The notes under the pieces were generated by a model. The model was not told the DNA's origin, did no database searches, and saw only the letters and a list, made by a program, of their open reading frames with translations. Positions 33,001-41,000 of a DNA stretch of 64,000 nt are shown here, one piece after another; the stretch's first letter is position 1; every line of letters begins with the position of its first letter. This stretch comes from an uncultured Thermoanaerobaculia bacterium. Lineage in GTDB: Bacteria; Acidobacteriota; Thermoanaerobaculia; Multivoradales; Multivoraceae. The stretch spans positions 4,316,859 through 4,380,858 of the forward strand of contig OX638294.1 of assembly GCA_951812325.1 (NCBI GenBank), in the 5' to 3' direction. A program made the position numbers and the translations under genes.

Positions 33001-35907
33001 CTATTCCTCGGGTGGGCGGCGCAGGTGGGGCACGATGCCGATGAGCCTTGCGACCTGGTGCTCGAACAGCGTGCCGTCGTCCGCTGCGTCCGTGTCCACG
33101 CCGACCGGGACCGTCGCCGCGGGGCCGACCAGCAGGTCCCTGCAGACCAGCGGCGCGACGGCCGCGTTCCGCGGGCCGTCGACCCAGTACCAGCCGCCCG
33201 GCCTGGCGCCCTGGACGGACACCTCGCTGGCGATCGGATTGCCGGCGGCGTCGGTGCAGGAGTCGCTGTCCTCGCGCAGGAGCTGGACGACCAGGCCGTC
33301 ATCGTTCGCCTGCAGCGTCTGCGTCGTGGTCTCGCCGCTGCAGGTGGTCCGCCACTCGACGGACTCGCCGTCGGTCGGCTTGACGACGATGCCGCCGGCA
33401 CCCCGCCAGTACGGTTTGACGTACTCGCTGCAGACCCCGTCATCGGGCTTCGGCAGGTGCGGCACGATGCCGATCAGCCGTGCGACCTCGTGTTCGAAGA
33501 ACGTGCCGTTGTCCGTCACGTCCGTCTCCACGCCGGCGGGAATCGTCGCCACGGCGCCGCCCAGGTCGACTTCGGAGACCAGCGGCGCGACGGCGGCGTT
33601 CCGCGGGCCGTCGATCCAGTACCAGCCGCCGGGCACGATGTCCCGGATCGACACCTCGCTGCGTACGGGATTCCCGTCATCGTCGGTGCACGGGTCCCGG
33701 CGCACCAGCTGGACGATCAGGCCGTCATCGTTGGCATACAGCGTCTCCGTCGTGCGGGCGCCGCGGCAGGACATCCGGAACTTCACGGAAAGGCCGTTGG
33801 CCGGCTTGACGACGATGCCGCCGGTGCCCCGCCAGTACGGCGCGACGAACCGGTCCGGATCAAGCGGCTCGGGCTCCGGCCCGGGGTCGGGGTCCGGCTC
33901 GGGGTCGGGGTCGGGGTCCGGCCCGGGGTCGGGGCCCGGCCCGGGGGGAGGGAGACAACTGGGCGCCGGCTCGGGGTCGGGTGGTGGATCCGGATCCGGG
34001 GTCGGGGTCGGGGGACAACCGGGCGCCGGGGCCACGTCGTTGATCGTTCCCGTGCCGCCGTAGCTCCAGAGGGCTCCGCTGGGGATGCTCGAGAAAGCAA
34101 TCGTGAAGGTCTCCGGGCCTTCGACGAGGCAGTCGGTTTTGGTGTTCACATATTCCATCGGCCACAATGAAGCTTGATTCCCGCTGGCTATAGGCATATT
34201 AGATCTCAGGTTAGTGCCGGTTAGAGGGGTGTAGTCCTCGGCAGTTGTCGCCGTGCCGTCCTGGAACTCAATCGTCACGACGCCTGGGGTGTTTCCCGAG
34301 CTCAAGGGCTTCCTACTGTAATTCACGTCGAATTCAAACCTCCCCCCCTCGTTCACGCTGGGGCTGTTGATATGGAGACACTGCCACATGGTCAGGTCGC
34401 CGTCGGTCCGCCGCGTGTTCGTGGCAGTCGGCAGGCCCCCCGAGAGACTGGTCCTGCACAGGGACAGATGCTGCAGGCTGGTCAGGTTGCCGAGGTTGGC
34501 GGGAATCGCGCCGCTAAAGCTGTTCCTCCCGAGGAAAAGGCGCCTGAGGTTCGTGGCAGCGGTCACGTTGTTGATGTTCCCGGTCATCCTGTTGTCGCGG
34601 AGGTTGAGCACCCTCATGCCGGTGCTGGGCAAGCTGGGGATGCCCCCGGTCAATCTGTTGAGATGGGCCGAGATCTCTTGCAGGTTGTTGCCGGTTGGCA
34701 GGGCCGGGATTGCCCCTGTCAACTGGTTGTCGCTGACGATGAGCTGGACCAGGTTCCCGAGGGTGGACAGGGCGGGGATTTCCCCGGTCAGGTTGTTTGC
34801 CACGCCTCTGGTGAATCTGAAGTTGTTGCCCACATTGAGGGTATGCAGGTTCGTGAGGCCGGACAGGGCGGGGATTTCCCCGGTCAGGTTGTTGTCGTTG
34901 AGTTCGACGTAATTCAGCTCGGTGAGGTGGTTCAACGCCGGGATTTCCCCGGTCAACTTGTTCCTGCCGAGAGCGAGCCTCTTCAGCTTGGGGGTGCCGG
35001 TAATCGCTCCGATCGGCCCGGTCAGCGCGTTTCTGCTGAAATCGAGTTCCTCCAGGTTGGCGAGGCCGCTGGGATTGGGGAACTGCCCGGTCAGCTCGTT
35101 GGTGTGGAGATTCACATGGGTCAGGGCGGTGAGGCCGCTCAACGACGGGATGCACCCGGTCAGGAAGTTGTTGTTGAGATGGAGCTCCTCCAGGCTGGTC
35201 AGGGCGCTCCACCACGGGAGTCCCCCGGTCAGGTTGTTCCGATTGAGCCTGAGGTACGTCAGATTGGTCAGGTTGCTGAACGATGCGGGGATGGCCCCGT
35301 TGAACCTGTTTCTCTGGAGGTCGAGGTGCCTCAGGTTGGTCAGCGTGCCCACCCACGCCGGGATCGGCCCGGGGGTGAGGTTGTTGTAGCTGAGCCGGAG
35401 ATACGTGAGTGCGTCGAGGGCGCTCAGATCGGGGAGCGTCCCCGTAATGTTGTAGCCAGGGCCGAGCGTGAGCCGGGTGACGCGGCTCCTTTCGCCGTTC
35501 ATGCCGATCGATTGCCACTGATGCATGCCCCTGTTGCGCGCCCAGTTCAGGCTCGTGTTGTCGCCCGAGCCGAGAGTCAGCGCGGCCTTGAAGGCCAGCA
35601 GGGCGGTGCAGTCGGCAGCCAGCATGTCCCGCTTGGCGTTGCTCAGAGTCCTGCTCCCCACGGCCCCAATGACGGCTATGTCGCTCCTCACGCAGGTTGG
35701 CGACGTCTGGGCGTGGGCCGCGCCGCCGAACAGGCCGAGCGTCAGCGCCAGGACGAGGACATTCAGCGCCAGACGCGGCAAGTGGGCAGACTGCCGGGAA
35801 TCGATTCTCGAGGAGCTCGAGGAGCTTGGGGAGCGTCGGCGACGATCAACTCCGATGGTGGACGATGACGAGGCCGGGATTCGATCTGGAGCTTTGTCTT
35901 TATCCAT
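33001..35907 (-). CDS. Secreted plant-type LRR protein with Calx-beta-like domain, Pro/Asp stalk and duplicated C-terminal domain
   Basis: A 968-residue exported protein. A long hydrophilic N-region precedes the signal (about 45-67, ending GGAAHAQ). A capping segment with CTALLAFKAAL follows, then 14 LRRs of the plant pattern LxxLxxLxLxxNxLTGxIP (about 145-505). A Calx-beta-like region (about 525-650) has VTIEFQDGTATTAEDYTPL, and a Pro/Asp/Glu stalk follows. Two tandem domains of about 140 residues end the protein, each running from PYWRG(T/A)GGIVVKP to FEH(E/Q)VARLIGIVPHL with a GGWYW(I/V)DGPRNAAVAPLV core. I do not recognise that domain. AAGGAGAG precedes the ATG at 35907. It probably binds protein or glycan at the cell surface. 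Confidence 0.9.
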   Translation of the reverse strand: MDKDKAPDRIPASSSSTIGVDRRRRSPSSSSSSRIDSRQSAHLPRLALNVLVLALTLGLFGGAAHAQTSPTCVRSDIAVIGAVGSRTLSNAKRDMLAADCTALLAFKAALTLGSGDNTSLNWARNRGMHQWQSIGMNGERSRVTRLTLGPGYNITGTLPDLSALDALTYLRLSYNNLTPGPIPAWVGTLTNLRHLDLQRNRFNGAIPASFSNLTNLTYLRLNRNNLTGGLPWWSALTSLEELHLNNNFLTGCIPSLSGLTALTHVNLHTNELTGQFPNPSGLANLEELDFSRNALTGPIGAITGTPKLKRLALGRNKLTGEIPALNHLTELNYVELNDNNLTGEIPALSGLTNLHTLNVGNNFRFTRGVANNLTGEIPALSTLGNLVQLIVSDNQLTGAIPALPTGNNLQEISAHLNRLTGGIPSLPSTGMRVLNLRDNRMTGNINNVTAATNLRRLFLGRNSFSGAIPANLGNLTSLQHLSLCRTSLSGGLPTATNTRRTDGDLTMWQCLHINSPSVNEGGRFEFDVNYSRKPLSSGNTPGVVTIEFQDGTATTAEDYTPLTGTNLRSNMPIASGNQASLWPMEYVNTKTDCLVEGPETFTIAFSSIPSGALWSYGGTGTINDVAPAPGCPPTPTPDPDPPPDPEPAPSCLPPPGPGPDPGPDPDPDPEPDPDPGPEPEPLDPDRFVAPYWRGTGGIVVKPANGLSVKFRMSCRGARTTETLYANDDGLIVQLVRRDPCTDDDGNPVRSEVSIRDIVPGGWYWIDGPRNAAVAPLVSEVDLGGAVATIPAGVETDVTDNGTFFEHEVARLIGIVPHLPKPDDGVCSEYVKPYWRGAGGIVVKPTDGESVEWRTTCSGETTTQTLQANDDGLVVQLLREDSDSCTDAAGNPIASEVSVQGARPGGWYWVDGPRNAAVAPLVCRDLLVGPAATVPVGVDTDAADDGTLFEHQVARLIGIVPHLRRPPEE

Positions 35908-36263
35908 CAAGCTCTCCTTGGGAGCAGTTAGCAGTGGCGCCAGGCATCGGGGAACTGGCTGGCTGCCAGCGGCGAAACGAGCGGCGCCGTTCTTGACGCG
36001 ACGAAGTCTAGCCTAGCTTCCAGCGTCATGCCTTGTCTACCGCTTCTCTCGCAGCTCCCAGGACCATTCCAAGTCCAGCGCTTCACGCTGGGCGTGGGCG
36101 AGCGTGGGCGGGAGGCCTTCATGCCCGAGGGTCGAGAGCCGTGTTGGTGCGGAGTCGCCGATTCCGGAGTGGTTTCCGCACCTCGGACATCGGAGTTCCC
36201 GACTTTGAAACGGCTCTGCTCGCAGCTCCTCTCTCGCAGTTACACCCTCTCTGCCAACGTACG
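35908..36263 (+). other. Intergenic region carrying repeat copy B up to the IS end
   Basis: I see no gene. The segment holds the LRR ribosome binding site (minus strand, 35912-35919) and dispersed repeat copy B (36058-36214). Short CTCGCAGCTCC repeats flank it at about 36047 and 36220. It runs up to the left end of the IS3-family element. Confidence 0.6.
36058..36214 (+). repeat. Dispersed repeat, copy B
   Basis: Matches copy A (21590-21735, opposite strand) over about 150 bases, with an extra ten bases (GAGCGTGGGC-like) near 36100. Weaker similarity continues toward 36262, immediately before the inverted repeat of the IS3-family element. Like copy A, it lies upstream of a gene reading in the same direction, here the transposase OrfA. 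Confidence 0.85.
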
Positions 36264-36319
36264 TGACACAGGGGCCGTCCCGTTGAATAGTGGAGGGCAC
36301 ACGTTTGCGAGGAGGATCG

Positions 36320-36805
36320 ATGGCAAGACGAGAGCAGAGACTTGGCGGCGGCTCGGAGCTCCCGGCCCCGGGGGTTGAGGAGCGTAGCGACGAGGCCCCC
36401 GGGGCCGGCGCGTCGTCTGCGGGAGGGGTTCCCGACCCGGAAGTGCTGGCGAAGCCGACCCGGCGGCAGTTCACGGCGGAGTACCGGCTTCGGATTCTGG
36501 AGGAGGCGGACCGGTGCACGGACCGCGGCGAAGTGGGCCGGCTGCTTCGGCGAGAAGGTCTGTACAGTTCCCATCTGGCCAACTGGCGCAAGGCGCGGCG
36601 GAAGGGCGCGCTGTCCGGTCTGAGGCCGAAGAAGCGTGGCCGCAAGCCTGTCGAGGCCAACCCTCTGACGCCGAAGGTGAGGCGGCTGGAAGCGAAGGTG
36701 AGGCGGCTGGAGAAGGAACTCGCCGCCGCGCACACGATCCTGGACGTCCAGGGAAAAGTTGCAGGGCTGCTGGGATTCAGCCTCGAGGACGGGAAGGACT
36801 GTTGA
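36320..36805 (+). CDS. IS3-family transposase OrfA
   Basis: A 161-residue OrfA with a variable N-terminus, then a helix-turn-helix (about 50-105) in the family pattern RRQFTAEYRLRILEEAD and LLRREGLYSSHLANWR. A leucine-zipper-like helix (VRRLEAKVRRLEKELAAAH) follows for multimerisation. It binds the IS ends. AGGAGG lies just upstream of the ATG. Its TGA overlaps the OrfB ATG by one base. A GGGAAAA heptamer in its 3' part would shift ribosomes into the OrfB frame. Confidence 0.92.
   Translation: MARREQRLGGGSELPAPGVEERSDEAPGAGASSAGGVPDPEVLAKPTRRQFTAEYRLRILEEADRCTDRGEVGRLLRREGLYSSHLANWRKARRKGALSGLRPKKRGRKPVEANPLTPKVRRLEAKVRRLEKELAAAHTILDVQGKVAGLLGFSLEDGKDC
36751..36757 (+). promoter_or_regulatory. 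Candidate -1 programmed frameshift heptamer (GGGAAAA)
   Basis: GGGAAAA is phased as G-GGA-AAA in the OrfA frame, the X-XXY-YYZ form for simultaneous -1 slippage. The -1 frame from here is open and leads through to OrfB, giving an OrfAB fusion, as is known for IS3-family elements. Confidence 0.55.
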
Positions 36806-37803
36806 TGGCGGCAAGGTCCCTGGCCCGGCAGGTCGGCGTCGCGCCGGCGTGCCGGGCGCTGGGCGTGTCGCGGTCGACCTTCTATCGTCGCGCGAGGCCC
36901 GCTCCCGGGCAACGGCAGCCCCGCCCCACGCCTGCCCGGGCACTGAGCCAGATCGAGCGGAAACGGGTCGAGGCGACGCTTGCGTCGCCTCGATTCGTCG
37001 ATCGTTCGCCGGGAGAAGTAGTGGCCACCCTGCTCGACGAGGGCCGGTACCTGTGCTCGGAGCGCACGATGTACCGCATTCTCGAAGCGAATCACCCGGT
37101 GAAGGACCGCCGCAACCAGCGGGTTCACCCGCAGTACGCCAAGCCGGAGCTGGTCGCCACCGTGCCCAACCAGGTCTGGTCGTGGGACATCACCAGGCTG
37201 CTCGGACCGCAGACCTGGAACTACTACTACCTCTACGTCCTGCTTGACCTCTACAGCCGCTACGCGGTCGGCTGGATGGTCGCTGACCGCGAAAACTCCG
37301 CGCTCGCCCAAAGGCTCATCGAGGAGACCTGCCTCAAGCACGGCGTCAAGCCCGATGTCCTGACGCTGCATTCCGATCGAGGCGCCCCCATGACCAGCCA
37401 GGGCACCGCTCAACTGCTCGCGCGCCTCGGCGTGAACCGGTCCCTCGGCCGCCCTCGGGTCAGCGACGACAACCCCTACTCCGAAGCCCAGTTCAAGACC
37501 CTCAAGTACCACCCCGACTTCCCGGGCCGCTTCCCCGGCCAGGACGCCGCGACCGACTACTGCCGGTCGTTCTTCCCCTGGTACAACACGGAACACCGCC
37601 ATGCCGGAATCGCCATGCTCACACCCGAGACCGTCCACTACGGCCGGGCCCATGCCGTCATCGAGAAGCGCCAGCGCACCCTGAGAGCAGCCTGGGAACG
37701 TCACCCTGAACGATTCGGCGGCGGAGTACCCGTGCATCCGACACTGCCCCAGGCTGTATGGATCAACAAACCCGACACCGAGACTGCAGAAACGACTCAG
37801 TAA
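36805..37803 (+). CDS. IS3-family transposase OrfB (DDE integrase core)
   Basis: A 332-residue integrase-core transposase. The HTH_21-like N-part (RFVDRSPGEVVATLLDEGRY) is followed by the rve domain with the catalytic triad visible in NQVWSWDIT (Asp), LTLHSDRGAPM (Asp) and SDDNPYSEAQFKTLKY (Glu). The C-terminal FPWYNTEHRHAGIAMLTPE is typical. It cuts and joins the IS ends, probably as an OrfAB fusion made by -1 frameshifting. It starts at ATG 36805 inside the OrfA stop. No internal stop or truncation is seen. Confidence 0.95.
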   Translation: MAARSLARQVGVAPACRALGVSRSTFYRRARPAPGQRQPRPTPARALSQIERKRVEATLASPRFVDRSPGEVVATLLDEGRYLCSERTMYRILEANHPVKDRRNQRVHPQYAKPELVATVPNQVWSWDITRLLGPQTWNYYYLYVLLDLYSRYAVGWMVADRENSALAQRLIEETCLKHGVKPDVLTLHSDRGAPMTSQGTAQLLARLGVNRSLGRPRVSDDNPYSEAQFKTLKYHPDFPGRFPGQDAATDYCRSFFPWYNTEHRHAGIAMLTPETVHYGRAHAVIEKRQRTLRAAWERHPERFGGGVPVHPTLPQAVWINKPDTETAETTQ

Positions 37804-38047
37804 ATCCAGAACACCGCTGTGTCAATGTCGTTGACAGGTTCCGACATGGCTATGAAATGCGCCCCCGGACGACCGGCCAACAACCCGCAAACCCAAGCCT
37901 GGCAACGACTGTCGACCATCCCGGGGCCGCAGAAGCTCAAGAACTTCGGGCTATCCGTCGCCACCTGTTTGCCGGTCGGCCGGTGGTCGCCGTCTGTGAC
38001 CACCGGCCCTCCGACCCGGACAGCACGGGCCGGGCGAGAATCCACGT

Positions 38048-41000
38048 CTACAGGAAGGAGTGCTGCTGGTCCGGCGCCGGTGTGGTTCCGGCCACTGCTT
38101 CGGCGTCATCCATGTTGCCGGCCGGCAGCCCGTTCCCGTCGAGCTCGATCAGGAGATGGCGCGCGTCACCGGCGAGGCGCCGTTTCGCCCACACCCGGAC
38201 CTCCTCCTCCTGACTGAAGACCACGATCTGGCGTTCCTCGCTCAGTTCGAGGAGCAGGTCGAGGAAGCGCATCGTGCGGTCCGTGTCGCAGTGGACCGTC
38301 GCGTCGTCGAGGAACAGGGGCGCCGACTCCGTGCGGTCCCCCAGAGCTTCGGCAAGCGCGATGCGGAGCAGCAGGTAGACCTGATCGATCGTGCCGTGGG
38401 ACAGCTCGGTGGCCGAACGGAAGACCCCGTCTTCGACTTCGAGACGAACTTCCGGACCTTCTTCCGGGTCGATGCGGACCGCCGAGTAGCGCCCGTCCGT
38501 CACCAGGTCCAGGCGCGTGGCCAGTGCCGCTCTGAGGTCGGGGGCGAGTATGCGATGCACTTCGTCCTGGGCGGCTTCCAGGTGCTCCCGGGTCGCCTGC
38601 ACGATGTCGGCGGCCCGTCGAAGAAGCGCGACTTCACGCTCGGCGGCCGCCCGTTCTTCCTCGAGTTCGGCAAGGGACGGGAGATTCGCCTCGGCCGCGA
38701 GCCGGCCCTCGAAATTGCTGACCTCGTTGCCGGCCTCGATTGCCTCCTTGCGGGCACCGGTCAGTCGTCGTTCCAGTTCGCCGGAGTCGAGCCCTTCAAG
38801 AACCGGAATGCCGCCGGGCTCTCGGCTATGGAACTCCCCGTCGTTCCTCACCAGGTCCTCAAGGGCGCGCAGGCGGGCCGCGGCGGACTCCCACTCCGCC
38901 GCGATGTCTTCTCGCGTCCGACCGTCGAGGAGCCCCTGCAGTCGCTCCCAGTCGGTGCGCAGCCGGCCGAGGCGGGCTTCGCGCTGCTTCAGCCAGTCGT
39001 CCGCCCACTGCTCAGGATCCGCACCGGAGTCGGCCGAGAAGCCGGCAGCGGCGAGGGCCCTTCGGAAGCGCGCTTCCGCCTGCTCGCGCTGCATATGCTG
39101 CTCGGCTGCTGTTGTCTCCTCACTTCGCCGAACTTCGAGCCACGAGGTCAGCTGTTGCCGTTTCAGGGCGAGTTCACGGTCTGCCTGCGCGTTTCGCCGG
39201 CACTCCCGTTCGTAGCGACCCAGAAGAGAGCCGACTTCCTTCTCCGGATCCGCGACACCTCGTTGGTCCAGCACTGTACGGAGTTGAGCTTCGGCTTCGG
39301 CTTGGGCTGCCCTGGCGTTCTGCCAGCGTTCCCGCTGCTCGGCTGCCGCTTGCTCGTGACGCCGCCGAGCTTCAAGACCCGAAGTCAGGTGTTGCCGTTT
39401 CAGGTCGAGTTCACGGTGTGCCTGCGCGTTGTCTCGGCACTCCCGTTCGTAGCGGCCCAGAAGGGCGTCGACTTCCTGCTCCGGATCCGCGACACCTCGT
39501 TGGTGCAGCACTGCGCGGAGTCGCGCTTCGGCTTCGGCTTGGGCTGACCTGGCGTTCTGCCAGCGCTCCCGCTGCTCGGCTGCCGCTTGCTCGTGACGTC
39601 GCCGAGCCTCGAGACGCAGGTTGAGTTGTTGGCGCTTCGCGGCGAGTTCGCGGCCTGCTCGGGTGTTGTCTCGGCACTCCCGTTCGTAGCGGCCCAGAAG
39701 GGCGTCGACTTCCTGCTCTGGATCCGCGACACCTCGTTGGTCCAGCACTGCGCGGAGTCGCGCTTCGGCTTCGGCTTGGGCTGCCCTGGCGTTCTGCCAG
39801 CGTTCCCGCTGCTCGGCTGCCGCTTGCTCGTGACGCCGCCGAGCTTCAAGCCCCGAAGTCAGCTGTTGCCGTTTCAGGTCGAGTGCACGGTGTGCCTGCG
39901 CGTTGTCCCGGCACTGCCGCTCGTAGCGCCCCAGAAGGGTGTCGACTTGCTGCTCTGGATCTGTGACTCCTCGTTGGTCCAGCACTGCGCGGAGCTGAGT
40001 TTCGGCTTCGGCTTGGGCTGCCCTGGCGTTCTGCCAGCGTTCCCGCTGCTCAGCTGCCGCTTGCTCGTGACGCCGCCGAGCCTCGAGACGCAGGTTGAGT
40101 TGTTGGCGCTTCGCGGCGAGTTCGCGGCCTGCTCGCGTGTTGTTTCGGCATTCCCGTTCGTAGCGGTCCAGAAGAGCGCCGACTTCCTGCTCTGTATCCG
40201 CGACACCTCGTTGGTCCAGCACTGCGCGGAGTCGCGCTTGGGCTTCGGCTTGGGCTGCCCTGGCGTCCTGCCAGCGTTCCCGCTGCTCGGCTGCCGCTTG
40301 CTGGTTGCGTCGGAGAGCTTCGAGTTGCAAGGTGAGTTGTTGGCGCTTCACGGCGAGTTCGCGGCCTGCTCGGGTGTTGTCTCGGCACTCCCGTTCGTAG
40401 CGGCCCAGAAGGGCGTCGACTTCCTGCTCTGTATCCGCGACACCTCGTTGGTCCAGCGCTGCGCGAAGTCGCGCTTCGGCTTCGGCTTGGGCTGACCTGG
40501 CGTTCTGCCAGCGCTCCCGCTGCCTGGCTGCCGCTTGCTGGTTGCGTCGGAGAGCTTCGAGTTGCAAGGTGAGTTGTTGGCGCTTCGCGGCGAGCTCGCG
40601 GTGTGTTTGAACGTTCTGCCGACATTCTTGGAGGTACCGATTCAGGAGCGCGTCGGTTGTCTCCTTCGACTCCTTCAACTCCACAACTCCGCGGCGAGCT
40701 AGCGCAGCTCGCAATGCGGTTTCGGCCGTCGTTTCGTCGGTCCGCGCAGCTGCTACATGCTGCTGCCATTCGTATCGCTCGTTCTCCCACCTCTCCCACC
40801 TTGCGAGGTGTTGCAGGGCTTGATCTGCGGCATCCGGTTCGGCGTCGAGACCGAGCCTCTCCAGAGTTCGCATGGCGTGATCGGTTTCCGTGCGTCTTCG
40901 TTCTTGTCGCTGGGTGTGCTTCCGAGCCTCTGCTTCGGCGTAGGCCGCTTCGGCGCCCAAGGTCCGCTTCCGATCCAACAGGCCTGAGCGGCTGCGCCGC

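Larger units (their letters stand above)
36264..37824 (+). mobile_element. IS3-family insertion sequence, apparently intact
   Basis: A 1561-base element with OrfA and OrfB in the usual overlapping arrangement. Its ends carry inverted TGACACAG (36264-36271) and CTGTGTCA (37817-37824), with only partial matching further in. No convincing target duplication is seen (flanks ACG and ATG), so the ends are provisional. Both reading frames and the DDE catalytic residues are intact, and a -1 frameshift heptamer is present, so it may still be active. It lies between the LRR gene and the repeat-rich ATPase operon. Confidence 0.8.

Noticed and set aside
33880..34030. A simple-sequence DNA repeat near the LRR gene
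   Set aside because: It encodes the Pro/Asp/Glu stalk in frame; codon use is mixed rather than a pure microsatellite.
31579..34170. An 863-codon plus-strand frame across the carboxylase, a gap and the LRR gene
   Set aside because: It spans the ends of two recognised genes and the intergenic hairpin, and shows no domain.
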